A DNA stretch of 64,000 nt from CAMCXE01 sp046347475 (GTDB lineage: Bacteria > Pseudomonadota > Gammaproteobacteria > Pseudomonadales > Cellvibrionaceae): contig JAXMGD010000003.1 in NCBI GenBank assembly GCA_046347475.1, positions 558,001-622,000 of the forward strand. Reading direction: 5' to 3'. Both the position numbers and the translations under genes were made by a program. Positions 37,175-51,100 of this stretch are shown here, piece by piece. The notes under the pieces were generated by a model that was not told the DNA's origin, searched no databases, and worked only from the letters and a program-made list of their open reading frames with translations. Numbering within the stretch: the stretch's first letter is position 1; every line of letters starts with the position of its first letter.

Positions 37175-37396
37175 GGGCGTGTCTCTTGGCTGGGGGTTCG
37201 GCCGCTTACGCAGGGGCTGGGTGGTTGGATGTGCATTGGAGGGGCTGCGGTGCAGCAGGGTGAAACTATGATGGAGCAGGAAGTCGGGGATTCAAGGGGG
37301 GCAATTTTAATGGGGTGTTTGAGATTTAAGCTTGCCACTGCCCCACTGTCCTTCCGTTAAGGATTTGGTGCGGTTTTACGAGGGGTTAATTGCTCG

Positions 37397-37720
37397 CCCA
37401 GAAACCCCACCCCAACCCTCCCCTTAAGAAGGGGAGGGAGCAGGATAGCCTTGAAAACAAGCGAAATTTCTTCGTGTCAGGTTTTTGGGGGCCTCTCCGT
37501 TTGCGCAATTTGCCCAGCTCCCTCACCCTAGCCCTCTCCCAAAGGGAGAGGGGACAGTGTGTACTAACCTTCGAGAGCTTGCTTTTAGCTCCCTCTCCCT
37601 CTGGGACGACTGCATGGATGCAGGACGACCCCAAGGACGGGGGAGGTAGAATTCATCGGGAATGAAATCGAGGTAGAGCCACGCTGGGAGCAGTTGCCGA
37701 GAGGGTTGGGGTGAGGGTAA
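37397..37720. repeat. Cluster of GC-rich hairpin repeats
   Basis: CCCTCCCCTT/AAGGGGAGGG (37416-37425 and 37429-37438) and CCCTCTCCC/GGGAGAGGG (37532-37540 and 37544-37552), each beside CCCACCCCAACCC- or CCCTCACCCTAG-type sequence. An inverted GAGAGGGTTGGGGTGAGGG lies at ~37699-37718. Such elements are widespread in proteobacterial intergenic DNA. The rest of 37175-38074 has no supported gene. Confidence 0.6.
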
Positions 37721-37796
37721 GAGAAGGAGCGGGAAACAGGCCAAAAACCTTAACTTAATGACATGGCGCCCCTTAGGGGTGCCCCTCCAGAGCAAT

Positions 37797-37968
37797 GTTA
37801 TTAGGTTAAGGATTGTTGCCTCCCTGGCGTAGCCCGGATGAAGTGAAACGCAATCCGGGTTTTGTTCGAAACACCCCGGATTAGGCTGCGCTCCATCCGG
37901 GCCACAGAGTCAATTGAATTGATGTATAGACGCCGAAATTCTTAGCTTAATGACATCGCCCTCCAGAG
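37797..37968 (+). repeat. Intergenic repeat C, copy 1 (~170 bp)
   Basis: From ATTAGGTTAAGGATT through GCGTAGCCCGGATGAAGTGA, CACCCCGGATTAGGCTGCGC and CAGAGTCAATT to CTTAATGACAT. Highly similar to 60194-60372 in the same orientation. It contains the CCGGGTTTTGTTCGAA/CCCCGGAT dyad. A partial tail of the same element lies just upstream (~37748-37796). Confidence 0.75.
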
Positions 37969-38043
37969 GAGGGGAATTTGGGCATTGCCCGTCTCGAATG
38001 AGGTTCGCTAAGGCTTATTGAATGACGGGGAGGGGGGACAAGG

Positions 38044-38068
38044 CGCCCCTCCCTGTTGAGGAGGGGCG
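38044..38068 (-). terminator. Hairpin after the OmpA-family gene
   Basis: CGCCCCTCC (38044-38052) and GGAGGGGCG (38060-38068) form a perfect 9-bp stem with a 7-nt loop, directly downstream of the OmpA-family stop at 38075 on the minus strand. It likely ends the adhesin-OmpA transcript. Confidence 0.55.
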
Positions 38069-38074
38069 GTGGTT

Positions 38075-39121
38075 TTACTCGCAGAGTTTACCGCCGGTGG
38101 CGGCCATCTCCACGCGGCGGTTTTTGGCGCGGCCGGGGGCGGTTTTGTTATCCGCTACCGGGCGGCTCTCGCCGTAGCCTTTGGCCGAGAGGTTCTGCAC
38201 GCCCTGGCCGTTTAAGTTGCTCACCACCGATTGGGCGCGGCGCTCGGAGAGGGCCAGGTTGTAGGCGTCGGAGCCTTGGCTGTCGGTGTGGGCGGAGATT
38301 TCCAGGGCCACGTTGGGGAAGGGCTTGAGGGTGCTGGCGATTTTTTGCAGCACGCCTAAGGAGGCCGGAGTGAGGTCTGCTTTATCCACGGCGAAGTAGA
38401 CCTGCTCAAACAGGGACTTAAGCTCTTTGCACTCGGGTGCCGACAGTACCTTAGGTGCTGGTGGCGCCACTGGGGCAGGCGGGGCGGGCACGGGTTTGGG
38501 GGCAGGGGGTGTGTAGTCGCGGCCAAAGCGCTTGATCACATTGAGGGTGAGCTGGCTGGAGTCTTTGTCTACAAACAGGGCTTCGGCGCGAATGCCCCAG
38601 TCGTTGCTAAAGCGGTATTCGCCGCCCAGGCCTGCGCTCACTTGGGTGCTGTTGAGCTGTTCCCGTGCGAAGGGGCCGCCATCGTTGCGGCCTTTGGACA
38701 CATCGGTGGTCAGCTGGCCCACGCCCGCTTTGAGGTAGGCGGACAGGCCCGGCAGGTTGCTCGGCAGGTAGTAGAGGCCGCTCAGTTCCCAGTGGGAATA
38801 CTCAATGGCGGCGCCGGATTTAAAGGTGGCTTCGCCTTGGTCGGCGTAGCTCGCTTCGATGCTCCAGTCGTCGTTGATGTCGTAACCGAGGATTAGGTTG
38901 GGCGCCACTGTATCGGTGGTGTCGTCCAGCTCTTCGGGCAGGTCCACTATGCGCGGCTTGAGTTTGCTCATGCCCACTCCGGCGCCCAGGTAAATGCCTT
39001 GGCAGTGTTTGTAGCCGTCGGCGGTTTTGGCTATGCCGTCGCTGCATTCAGAGGCCGAGGCCCCAGCGGCCGCCACCATAGAGGCGAGGGCGAGGGCGGT
39101 GAGATTAACGTGCTTGGTCAT
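38075..39121 (-). CDS. OmpA-family outer-membrane protein (barrel + peptidoglycan-binding domain)
   Basis: 348 aa, ATG 39121. Signal peptide MTKHVNLTALALASMVAAAGASA. Residues ~38-205 form an OmpA-type 8-strand barrel (YLGAGVGMSKL, LILGYDINDDWSIEASYAD, AYLKAGVGQLTTD, GLGGEYRFSNDWGIRAEALFVD). A Pro/Ala linker follows (PPAPKPVPAPPAPVAPPAPK). The C-terminal OmpA domain (~235-345) has VALEISAHTDSQGSDAYNLALSERRAQSV and KGYGESRPVADN, which bind peptidoglycan. Its start lies inside the 3' end of the giant adhesin gene (17-nt overlap), so the two are translated as a unit. It may stabilise the envelope or help display the adhesin; that is inference. Confidence 0.92.
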   Translation of the reverse strand: MTKHVNLTALALASMVAAAGASASECSDGIAKTADGYKHCQGIYLGAGVGMSKLKPRIVDLPEELDDTTDTVAPNLILGYDINDDWSIEASYADQGEATFKSGAAIEYSHWELSGLYYLPSNLPGLSAYLKAGVGQLTTDVSKGRNDGGPFAREQLNSTQVSAGLGGEYRFSNDWGIRAEALFVDKDSSQLTLNVIKRFGRDYTPPAPKPVPAPPAPVAPPAPKVLSAPECKELKSLFEQVYFAVDKADLTPASLGVLQKIASTLKPFPNVALEISAHTDSQGSDAYNLALSERRAQSVVSNLNGQGVQNLSAKGYGESRPVADNKTAPGRAKNRRVEMAATGGKLCE

Positions 39122-42100
39122 GGGTTTTCCTTCTGCGGAAGATTAAAAGAGCGGGTGTGGCCAGCATAAACAGCCAGCCCAGGGCGCCGCCCCGGCCTTT
39201 AAGGCCAGTTTGGATCTTGCCTTTGGGCGCTGTGGGCGCTTGTTGTTTGGGCGTGTCTTGGGCCAGGGTAAGGCTTAATTGAATCAAACCATTTACATCG
39301 CCTTGGCCGTCTTCAGCACCGGTGTCGTTGTTGTCGGCGTCGTTGGCGCCGCCGTCGGCAACGCGCACCAACAGGCAGCTGTCGCCGCCGTTGAGGCCGG
39401 ATTCATAGAGGCTGCTGCCGGGGGCTGGGCAGCTGCCGTCGGCACCCGCCGGTGCTGTGGCCAGTTCATCGCCGCCTGTGGTGACAAAGTCTTTCCAGCC
39501 GCTTAAAGGATTAAAGCTCTGCAGGTGCAGGTTGGCGCCGATCGGCTGAGCCAGTGGGATGACCACCTCGGCAATGCCGCCTACGCTCGGCAGGTTGGTG
39601 ACTTCCAAGTCGTACACCTGGGCGTAGGTGTAGGTTTCGTTGCTCACTGTGCTGTACCGATCATTGCCTATGGCCGTGCCATACAGTGTGAATGCACTGG
39701 CCGTGAGACTCGCTTGGCTACCGGGTCTATTGAGGGCGGCAGCGCCTAGACGCACTTTAACCGCTTGGTCCAATTGCTCGCTGTTATTCACGAGAAGAAT
39801 GGCGGCGGCCTGCAGCAATTGGCTGCCCTGGGCGGGCACGGCTTGCAGAAGGCCTTGGTTGGCATCCTGTAGATCCCCGTTATCCGGTATGTGGTCAAGG
39901 TCGTGATCTGCTGTGGGCGTTGCGTCCACGCGGAAGCGCTGTACGGTCACAGAGCGGTGGCCAGCAAGTGTAATGCTTGCGGTGACCTGGTATTGGCCAA
40001 TGGGTAGGCGGGACGGGTCAATGGTCAAGCTTGAGCCGTTGAGTGCGTCGGCGAGGGCCAATACCTCTGGGCTGCTGCCGCTCCAATCATAAATGGGCGT
40101 GGTGGACGGGTCGCGGGGATCGCCAAATACATGGTAGTTGCCGATTTTCGCGCTGAACTTAGCCGTTCCGGCAAATGCGTTATCCCCGGGGTTCACACCG
40201 AGCACTGCTACGGGTGTGTTGCCCTGCTGCATATCCACCCAGATCACCGGTTTGAGGCTGCGGCCCTCGTAGCGATTGGGGTTGAGTAGGTTCTTCATGG
40301 CGGCATCGAACAGCTCGTTGCTGCTGTTGCGTTTGTCAGCAGGGGTGCCCTGCACCTGTTCGATCAGGTCGGCAAAGCCGTCGGCGTCGGTGTCGTTTTG
40401 GTTATCCAGCAGAATATCGGTGTTTTCCACCCAATCTGGGATGCCGTTGCCATTGCTGTCGGCTTCGGCGTTATCCAGCGGGTTGCCGCCGTAGCGCACT
40501 TCGATCCAATCCGGGTAACCGTCGCGGTCGAAGTCGGCCTGCTGGGCGTTGGTGGCGGGCACTGGGATGTGCAGGTTGGTGAGCTGCTCTTCAATGCCGT
40601 CGCTGATGCCATTGCCGTTGCTGTCTTTTACCGCGATGACGGGCACATTCAGATTGCCTGTGCCTGGGGTGCCGTTGGGTTTGGTGGCTGTGGTGCCGCT
40701 GCCGATACGGCCATCGCCATCCGGGTCGAGGGCTTGGGCTTGGGTTTTACCCACGGATTCTTCCAAATCCGTAATGCCATCGCCGTCGCGATCCACGCTT
40801 TGGCCGTCGGAGCTGCCGTTAAAATCCGAGTCCAGGCGCAGGCCGAGTTTGCCGCCGGAGTCCACATCCGCCGCATCGCCCAGGCCATCGCCGTCGCTAT
40901 CTTTGAAGGGCGCAGTGCCGATCATGCCGTCGCCGTCTGGGTCGGCTATGCCTATGGCGTCTTCGGCTATATCCGGCAGGCCGTCGTTATCAGCGTCTAA
41001 ATCCAACACGTCGGGCAGGCCGTCTTTGTCGGCATCCTTGGGCACTAAGGGCGTGTTGCCCTGGCTGGGGTCGAAGACATCCAGCTGGCCATCGCCGTCG
41101 CTGTCTTTGCCGTCGGCGCGGCCATCGCCGTTAGTATCGAAATGGCTGCCACCGGCTTCATAGAGGTCGGGCACGGCGTCGTTGTCGCTGTCGAGGTCTA
41201 TGTAGTCGGGCAGACCGTCGCCGTCGGTGTCGCGCACGGGGGCGTCATCGCGGATGCCGTCTTCGTTCTTATCCACGCCCTTGGGCTGGCCGGGCACATT
41301 GGCATCGAAGCGGTCGTCTATGCCGTCGTTGTCCGCATCCGGGCCTTTGGTGATGGCGCTGTCGAAGCTGTCGGGTATGCCGTTGGTGTTTTTATCCGTG
41401 TCGGTGTTGCGGATTTCGTCTTCATCCGGCAGGCCGTCGTTATCGCTGTCAAGGTCTTTGTAGTCGGGCACGCCGTCTTTATCGGAGTCCTTATTGCCTT
41501 CCACATCGTCAGACAGACCGTCGCCGTCGGTATCTTCCCAGGCGACGTGTTTGACGACTTCTGTGGTATCGGCGCGATCACCCTGGGCGTTGGTGACTTC
41601 CGCGTGGGCGGTGTTGTCGGGTTTTAAGGCATCCACGGCGGCCTGCGGCAGCTCAAGGCTCCACTGGCCGTTGGTGACTATGGCCTCGTAGTCGGCGTCG
41701 TTCAGCTCGAAGGTGACCTTAGCGCCGTTCTCCACCCCGGTGGTGGTGCCGCGCACAGTAACTGGGCCGTTGTCTTCTAGGCTGTTAACCAGGTTGTCGC
41801 CGGTGATGGGCAGCAGGCTGATGCTGGCACCGGTGGCGTAGTGGTTGATGGGCCGGGTGGCCTCGGCGCTGTCGCCTGCATTGGTGGTGACCTTGGCCAC
41901 TAGGGTAGTGCTTTCGGCCAGGGCCTGGGCGTCGGTGGCGGGCAGCTCCACGCTCCAGCGGTTGCCCTGTACCTGGGTGGAGTAGTTTTTGCCGTTGACG
42001 GTTAACACCAGCGTGGTGCCGTTCTCCACCCCTTGAGTGACGCCGCTTACCAGTACAGGGGCGTCGTCTTCGCTGGCGTTGATTATGTCATCGCCCGCCA

Positions 42101-45100
42101 CTGGTTCTATGGCCACTGTCGGTGCTTGAGTGACGTGGCGCAGGGGGCGCAGGGCCTCGGCGCTGTCGCCCGCCTTATTGGCGACCTTAGCACTGGCCTC
42201 GTTGCTGGCAGGCAGGGCCTGGGCATCCGCCGCAGGCAGGCTGAGGCTCCAGCTGTTGGCGTTCACCAGGGCTGGGTAGGTTTTGCCGTTGAGGCTGAGG
42301 CTTACGCTCTGGCCGTCTTCCACACCGGTGGTTGTACCGCTGATCAGCACCGGCGCGTCGTCTTCGCTGGTGTTGATGATGTCATCCAGAGCGATGGTGG
42401 CGATGCTCACTGTAGGCGCGTTGGCGCTGTGGATGAGGGTGCGAGTGACATCAGCCGTGTCGCCAGCCTTGTTGGTGACCGTAGCAGTGACCGTTTCGCT
42501 GGGTTTGAGGGCCTGTACGTCGCCTACCGGCACAATCACCGTCCAGCTGCCGTTGGTGACCAGGGCATCGTAGGTTTTGCCGTTGATGTGAATGCTGATC
42601 GTGGCGCCGTCTTCCACACCTGTGGTGGTGCCGGTGATGGCAACCGGTGCATCGTCTTCCTGGCTGTTGATGATGTCGTCGCCTGCGATGGGGTTGATGC
42701 TGATGCTCGGTGCGCCGGTGCTGTGGCTGATGGCTCGGCTGGCATCGGCTTTATCGCCCGCTTTGTTGAGCACCACTGCAGTCAGGGTTTCAGCTGCATC
42801 GAGGGCCTGGGCATCCAGGGCGGGCAGGCTCACGGCCCAGCGGTTGTTGCTGACGCTGGCGGGGTAGTCCTTGCCGTTCACCACCAGAGTGAGCACTTGG
42901 CCGTCTTCCACCCCTGTGGTGCTGCCGCTGATGCTGACCGGGGCGTCATCCTCGCTGAGGTTGATAATGTCATCGCCCGCCACCGGCTCGATGCTGATGG
43001 TTGGTAGTGCGGTGCTGTGTTGAATGGTTTTGTCGGCCTCGGCTTTGTCGCCCGCCTTGTTAGTCACACTCGCGTCTATGCGCTCAAGGGCGTCCAGGGC
43101 CTGCACGTCTGCCAGCGGTAGTTCAACAAACCAGGCGCTGTCTTTTACCACCGCGCTGTAGGTTTTGCCGTTCAGCTGCAGGCTGACCAGGGCGCCGTCT
43201 TCCACCAGGCTGGTTTTGCCGCTTATCCACACGGGCGCGTCGTCTTCCAGGCTGTTGATGATGTCATCGCCCGCCACGGGGTTGAAGCTGATGCCGGGGG
43301 CTGTGAGGCTGTGGCTGATGCTGCGCTGGCTGCGCGCTTCATCGCCCGCCAGGTTGCGGCCGCTGGCTTCAAGGGTTTCCACCGCGTTGAGGGCTTGGGC
43401 GGCCTGGGCGGGCAGGCTGGTGGCCCAGCTGTTGTTGCTGACGGTAGCGCTGTAGGTTTGACCGTTCAGCAGCAGGCTGATGACCTGGCCGTCTTCAATA
43501 CCGCTGCTGGTGCCGTTGATGATGACCGCTGCGTCGTCTTCGCTGCTGTTGATGATGTCATCGCCGGTGATAGGCGCGATGCTGATAGTCGGTGCTGTGC
43601 CGCTGTGGCTGAGGGCGCGGGTTACTTCGGCCTCATCACCGGCTTGGTTGCTGACTTTGGCGACTACGGCTTCGCTGGGGTCGAGGGCTTGCACATCGAC
43701 CACCGGCACCAACACAGACCAGCTGTTGTTGTTCACCACAGCCGTGTAGGTTTTGCCGTTGATTAGCAGGCTGATGAGGGCGCCGTCTTCCACGCCGGTG
43801 GTGGCACCGCTGACGGTAACCGGGGCGTCATCTTCGCTGGCGTTGATTATGTCGTCGCCCGCGATGGGGTTGATGCTGATGGTGGGCGCGCTCAGGCTAT
43901 GGCTGATGGGTCGCTCGGCACTTGCCTTGTCGCCAGCGTTGTTCACCACCTGGGCGTTAACAGCCTCGGCAGCGGGCAGAGCCTGGGCATCGGCGGCGGG
44001 CAGGGCGAGGCTCCAGGTGTTGTTGCTTACCGGTGCGCTGTAGGTTTTGCCGTTGATGCGCAACTCCACACTCGCGCCATCCTCCACCAGGCTTGTGGTG
44101 CCGGTGATAAGCACAGGGGCGTCGTCTTCGCGGGTGTTGATGATGTCATCGCCTGCGACGGGGTTGATGCTGATGCTGGGGCCACTCTGGCTGTGGCTGA
44201 TGGGGCGGCGCGCGTCGGCGCTGTCGCCCGCCTGGTTGGCCACCGTGGCGCGGGCTTCAAGGCTCTCGGGCAGAGCTTGGGCGGCGGCGGCGGGCAGGCT
44301 CAGGCTCCAGCTGTTGTTGTTCACTGCAGCGGTGTAGGTGCTGCCGTTCACTACCAGGCTGACCTGCTGGCCGTTTTCCACCAGAGTGGTTTTACCGCTG
44401 ATTACTACTGCGGCATCGTCTTCGGTTGTGTTGATGATGTCGTCGCCTGCGATTACATCAATGCTGATGGCCGGTTTATCCGGTGAATGCAGCACAGTGC
44501 GGCTGGCCGGTAGGGATTCGTCCCCTGCCGCATTGGTCACCAGCGCGCGCACGGTTTCATTGGCGTTAAAGGCCTGTACATCGGCGGCGGGAATATCAAT
44601 AGTCCAACTGTTGTTGTTTACCACTGGAGAATAGGTTTTACCGTTAATGGTTAAATTAACGCGCGCGCCGTCTTCAACTAATTGTGTGCTGCCGGAAATA
44701 GTTACCGGCGCATCGTCTTCGCTGGCATTAATAATATCGTCACCGGCAATTACATTAATGGTGACGCTAGGCTTTTCTTGGCTGTGGAAAATACTGCGGG
44801 TACTAATATCTGAAATATCACCTGCTTTATTGGTGACCTGTGCGGTAACCGTTTCAGTGGCGTCCAAGGCCTGTGCATCGGCAGCGGGAATTAACAGGCT
44901 CCAGCTGTCATTTTGTGCCGTGGTTTTATAGTTATTACCGTTGAGGGTAATAACTATTTCACTGCCATTTTCAGCTAAATAAGTGTCGCCATTTAATAAA
45001 ATCGGTGCGTCGTCTTCGGTTAAATTAATAATGTCATCGCCCGCCACAGTATTAATGCTGATGGTGGGAATACCTTGGCTGTGGGCCAATTGGCGCGTGG

Positions 45101-48100
45101 CAGGTTTTGAGGTGTCGCCTTTAAAATTGGTTACTTCAGCGGTAACCGTATTAGTGGCTAATAATTGTTTGGCATCCTCAGCCGCAATCAACAGCGACCA
45201 GCGGCTTTCTTTTACCTCCGCGCTGTAAATCAGGTTGTTGAGGGTGAGGCTGACCACGCTGCCATCTTCCGCAAGCGTGGTGAGGCCGCTAATTAATACC
45301 GGTGCATCATCTTCGCTTTGGTTAACTACGTCGTCACCGGCAATTACATCAATGCTGATGGTTGGCAGATTGGTGTTGTGGCTAATAGCGCGCTGTGCTT
45401 CTGCGTTATCACCGGCTTTATTGGTAACCGCTGCGCGGATAATTTCGCTGGCATTTAAGGCCTGGGCATCGCTGGCAGGTAAATTAATGGCCCAGCTGTC
45501 ATTGTTTACAACGGCTGTGTATTCATTGCCATTAATCTGCAGGGTAATTTTTTGGCCGTCTTCAACCTGCGAAGTAGCTCCGCTAATGACTACCGGGCTG
45601 TCATCTTCGGTGGCATTAATATTGTCATCGCCTGCAACGGTATTAATGCTAACGCTGGGCGCCACCAGGCTGTGTTGCACGCTGCGCTCAAAGGGTTTAG
45701 CGGCATCGCCTGCATTATTGTTTACCGTGGCTATGGCTTTAGTGGTAGCGGGCAGGGCCTGCGCATCAGCGGCGGAAAGCGCTGTGGCCCACGTGTTGTC
45801 AGTTACTACGGCTGAGTAGGTTTTGCCATTAATGCTGAGCGATACTTTTTGGCCGTTTTCTACATGTGCGGTAGTGCCGCTTACAGCCACTAAATCATCG
45901 TCTTCGCGGGTATTAATAATATCGTCGCTGGCAATAATATTAATGCTTACTTCTGGAATTGTGGTGCTGTGGCTGAGGCCGCGCTCGGCAGTGGCTTTTT
46001 CACCGGCTTTATTAACTACGCTGGCATTAAGGCTTTCAGAAGCATCCAAGGCCTGTGCATCTTCTGCTGGCAGCAGTAGCGACCAGCTATTATTGCTCAC
46101 TAGGGCTTCATAGTTTTTGCCATTAATGCTCACAACGACTTTAGCGCCGTCTTCCACTAGGGTGCTGCTGCCGCTAATTAACACGGGGGCGTCATCTTCA
46201 GTGGTATTAATAATATCGTCACCGGCGATGGTATTAATGCTGAGGCTGGGCGCTGTGCCCGCATGGCTAATTGTGCGGTTGCCGGTGGCTTTATCACCGG
46301 CTTTATTCATTACAATTGCGCTCACTAATTCGCTGGCATCCAGTAGGCTTGCGTCCATTGCAGGCACGCTGAGGCTCCAGCGGTTGTCGCTGACAATAGC
46401 GTTATAGGTTTTGCCGTTGAGATTTAAACTCAGCGTTGCGCCGTCTTCTACCAGTGTGGTGCTGCCGCTAATTAATACCTCAGCGTCATCTTCGCTGCTA
46501 TTAATAATGTCATCGCCTGCAATTACATTAATGCTCAGCGTGGGTGCTTTTATGCTGTGGCTGATGGCGCGGGTGGCGTCGGCTTGGTCGCCCGCAAGGT
46601 TGTTAACCAAAGCCTTAATTTGCTCTTGAGCATTTAATGCTTGGGCGTCGATGGGGGTGATTTCAGTGGACCAAATATTATCGTTTACAATGGCTAGATA
46701 ATTTTTGCCATTAAGGCTTATTTGCACCGCTTGGCCATTTTCCACCAGCGTAGTGGTGCCGCTGATAACAACCGGCGCATCGTCCTCGGTTAAATTAATA
46801 ATATCGTCACCGGCAACGGTGTTAATCCGAATGGTGGGTGCTGTGCCTGCGTGGCTTAAGGTACGTGTGGCCGTTGCTTCATCGCCAGCATTATTCGTAA
46901 CCCGCGCATTTACCTGTTCGCTTGCCGCCAGGGCTTGGGCATCCAGCGCGGGCATGGCAACCGACCAGCTATTGTTGCTGACAATCGCCGTGTAGGTTTT
47001 GCCATTGATACTGATACTTACCTTAGCGCCGTCTTCAACCAGAGTTGTGCTGCCGCTAATTAATACCGCTGCATCATCCTCTTGGGCATTAATAATATCG
47101 TCACCGGCAATGGCATTAATGCTGAGTGTAGGTGCGTTTAGGCTGTGGCTAATAGCGCGCTCGCCATTGGCTTTATCGCCCGCTTTATTAAAGGTGTCGG
47201 CAATAATTTTTGCATTGGCCGGTAGTGCCTGTGCATCCAGGGCTGGAATGCTGGTGGACCAAGCGTTGTTATTCACGGGCGCTTGATAAGTTTTGCCATT
47301 AATTAACAGTGTGACGCTTTGGCCGTCTTCAATTAATGTGGTGGCACCGCTAATGACAACCGGCGCATCGTCTTCGCGGCTGTTAATAATATCATCGCCC
47401 GCTACGGTATTGATGCTAACGGTAGGTGCTGTGCCTGAGTGAGTAATGGGCCGCTCGGCACTGGCAGAATCACCGGCATTATTTGTCACTTTTGCCGTTA
47501 CGGTGCTGCTGGCGCCGAGGGCTTGAGCGTCGGCTGCGGGCATTAAAATAGACCACTTATTATCGCTCACCTGGGCACTGTAATTTTTGCCATTGACGGC
47601 AATCGTTACCGCTGCGCCATTTTCAACTAGGCTGGTGGTGCCGCTAATTAAAACGGCGGCATCATCTTCGCTGGCATTAATGATATCGTCGCCTGCGATG
47701 GTATTAATACTAATGCTGGGGGCGCTGCCCGAATGTTTAAGCGCGCGCTCAGCCGTCGCTTTGTCGCCCGCTTTATTAATAACACTCGCCTGCACCAACT
47801 CGTCTGCATCCAAGGCTTGGGCATCTAAAGCAGGCAGAGATACAGCCCAGCTGTTATTGCTGACAACCGCTGAGTAAGTTTTGCCATTAATCAGCAGGCT
47901 CAGTTTAGCGCCATCTTCCACTAGGCTTGTTTTACCGCTAATTAATACCGGTGTGTCGTCTTCGCTGGCATTAATAATATCGTCGCCAGCAATTGGGTTA
48001 ATGCTGATGGTGGGCGCATTTAGGCTGTGGCTAATGGCGCGGCTGGCTTCGGCTTTGTCACCGGCTTGGTTGCTAATTTTGGCGGTGATGAGTTCATTGC

Positions 48101-51100
48101 TGTTGAGTGCTTGGGCATCAGTTGCCGTGATGGAGGTGCTCCAAACATTATTATTAACGATGGCAAGATAATTTTTACCATTGAGCGTTAATTCCACCGC
48201 GCGGCCATTTTCCACCAGTGTGGTGGTGCCGCTAATTTCGACGGATGCATCGTCTTCCGTGCTGTTAATAATGTCATCACCGGCAACCGTATTAATGCTG
48301 ATGGTAGGCGGTGTGCCCGCATGGCTGATGCTGCGCTCGGCCGTGGCTTTATCACCGGCTTTATTAATCACCTGGGCATTAACTAATTCCGTTGGTTTGA
48401 GCGCCTGGGCATCAACAGCGGGAATGGATAGCGACCAATTATTGTTGACGACCTGGGTTTCGTAGTTGTTGCCGTTGAGAGTAATAATTAATTTGGCGCC
48501 GTCTTCCACTTGCGTGGTTTTGCCGGTAATAAATACCGGTGCATCATCTTCGCTGGCGTTAATAATATCGTCGCCTGCAATCGGATTAATGCTAAGTGTA
48601 GGTGCATTTAGGCTGTGGCTGATGGCGCGAGTGGTTTCGGCTTTATCACCGGCCTTGTTGCTAATGTTGGCGGTTATGGTTTCGCTAGCGTTTAAGGCTT
48701 GCGCATCAACTGCGGCAATAGACGTTGTCCAGCTATTGTTGCTCACCACGGCGAGATATTTTTTGCCATTAAGACTTAATTCCACCGCTTGGCCATCTTC
48801 CACCAAAGTGGTAGTGCCGCTGATGGCAACTGGTGCATCGTCTTCAGTGGTGTTAATAATGTCGTCGCCAGCAACTGTATTAATACTGATGCTCGGCGCT
48901 GTACCGGAGTGGCTTAAACTGCGCTCAGCCTTGGCTTTATCGCCCGCTTTATTAATTACCTGTGCGCTCACTAATTCTGCTGCATCCAGCGCCTGGGCAT
49001 CGACGGCGGGAATAGATACCGACCAACTATTATTGCTAACCAGGGCGGTGTAGGTATTGCCGTTGAGGCTAAGCGTTAATGTTGTGCCGTCTTCTACTAA
49101 CGTGGTTTTGCCGCTAATTAATACCGGCGCGTCATCCTCGCTGGCATTAATAATATCGTCGCCCGCAATCGGATTAATGCTAATAGTGGGCGCATTGAGG
49201 CTGTGGCTGATGGTGCGGCTGGCGTCGGCTGTGTCACCGGCTATATTGTTGACCTGGGCCTTAACAATTTCGCTGGCTTTAAGTGCTTGCGCATCAATGG
49301 GTGTAATGGAGGTAGACCAAAGATTATTATTCACTACCGCTAAATAATTTTTGCCATTAATGTTTAATTGCACCGCTTGACCATCTTCCACCAGGCTAGT
49401 GGTGCCGCTGATGACCACCGGGGCGTCATCTTCCGTGGTATTAATAATATCGTCACCGGCGATAATATTAATAACCAGGCTGGGCGCTGTGCCGGAGTGG
49501 CTAATTGTGCGCTGGGCGCTGGCTTCATCACCGGCTTTATTTATGACCTTAGCAGTTATAACTTCGCTGGGGTCTAGGGCTTGGGCATCAAGAGCGGGGA
49601 CTGTAATAGACCAGCTATTATTATTCACCTGCGCCGTATAATTTTTGCCGTTGAGGCTTAAATTTAATTGTGCGCCGTCTTCTACCCAGCGAGTGCTGCC
49701 GCTAATAATGACTGGCGCATCATCTTCGCTGGCATTAATAATGTCATCGCCTGCAATGCTATTAATACTTAGCGTTGGTGCATTAAGGCTATGGCTGAGT
49801 GCACGTTCGGCACTGGCTTTATCACCGGCTTTATTGCTCACCTCGGCGCGCACTTTTTCGCTGCTGCTTAAGGCTTGTGCATCCGGTGCGGGCATTAATA
49901 CCGACCAATTATTATCGCTCACCAGCGCTGAATAATTTTTACCGTTAATGCTCAGTGTTACGCTGGCGCCATCTTCTACTAAAGTGGTTTTACCGCTAAT
50001 TAATACCGCTGCGTCATCTTCGCTGGTATTAATAATGTCATCGCCTGCAATGGGGCTGATGCTAATAGTTGGCGCGTTTAGGCTGTGGCTAATGGCGCGC
50101 TCGCCGGTAGCTTTATCGCCCGCTTTATTGCTGGCGCTGGCGCTGATTTTTTCGCTGGCTTTTAAGGCTTGAGCATCCGCTGCGGGCATAACCGTTGACC
50201 AATTATTATTGGCAACCAGGGCTTCGTAGCTTTTGCCATTAATAATTAGGGTAACTTTTTGGCCGTCTTCAATCAGCGTGGTTTTACCGCTAATTACCAC
50301 ATCGGCATCATCTTCAGTGGTATTAATAATGTCGTCGCCCGCAACGCTATTAATTGTGATGGTTGGGGTGTTGCCTGAGTGGCTTAAAGCGCGTTCGGTA
50401 GTGGCTTTATCGCCTGCATTATTGCTCACACTGGCAATAACCTTATCTGCTGCACCCAAGGCCTGTGCATCCAGGGCGGGAATACTGGTAGACCAAACAT
50501 TATTATTAACGCTTGCGGTGTAGGTTTTACCATTGAGATTAAGCGTGACGATTGCGCCATTTTCCACGAGTGATGTGGTGCCGCTAATGATTACCGGCGC
50601 ATCATCTTCACTGGAATTAATAATGTCATCGCCTGCAATGGTATTAATAATAATGCTAGGCGTTTGTGTACTGTGGCTAATGGCGCGGCTGGCGCTGGCT
50701 TTATCACCGGCATTATTGCTTACGCTTGCGGCAATGGTTTCACTGGCGTCGAGCGCTTGGGCATCAGCTGCAGAAATAGCCACCGACCAGCTGTTGTTGT
50801 TTACCGGCGCCGTATAATTTTTGCCATTAATCGTTAATTCAACTGTGCGGCCATTTTCCACCAGGCTGCTGGTGCCGCTGATAATTACCGGCAGGTCATC
50901 TTCAGTGCTGTTAATAATGTCATCGCCCGCCACTGTATTAATGCTGAGGCTGGGCGAGGCTGTGCTGTGTTGAATATCGCGCGAGGCGGGTTCTGATGCG
51001 TCGCCCGCTAAATTGGTGGCAGTGGCGGTAACGCGTTCGTTGGCGCGCAGAGCCTGGGCGTCGGCAGCGGGCATGGATAATTGCCAGCGGTCGTTAGTGA

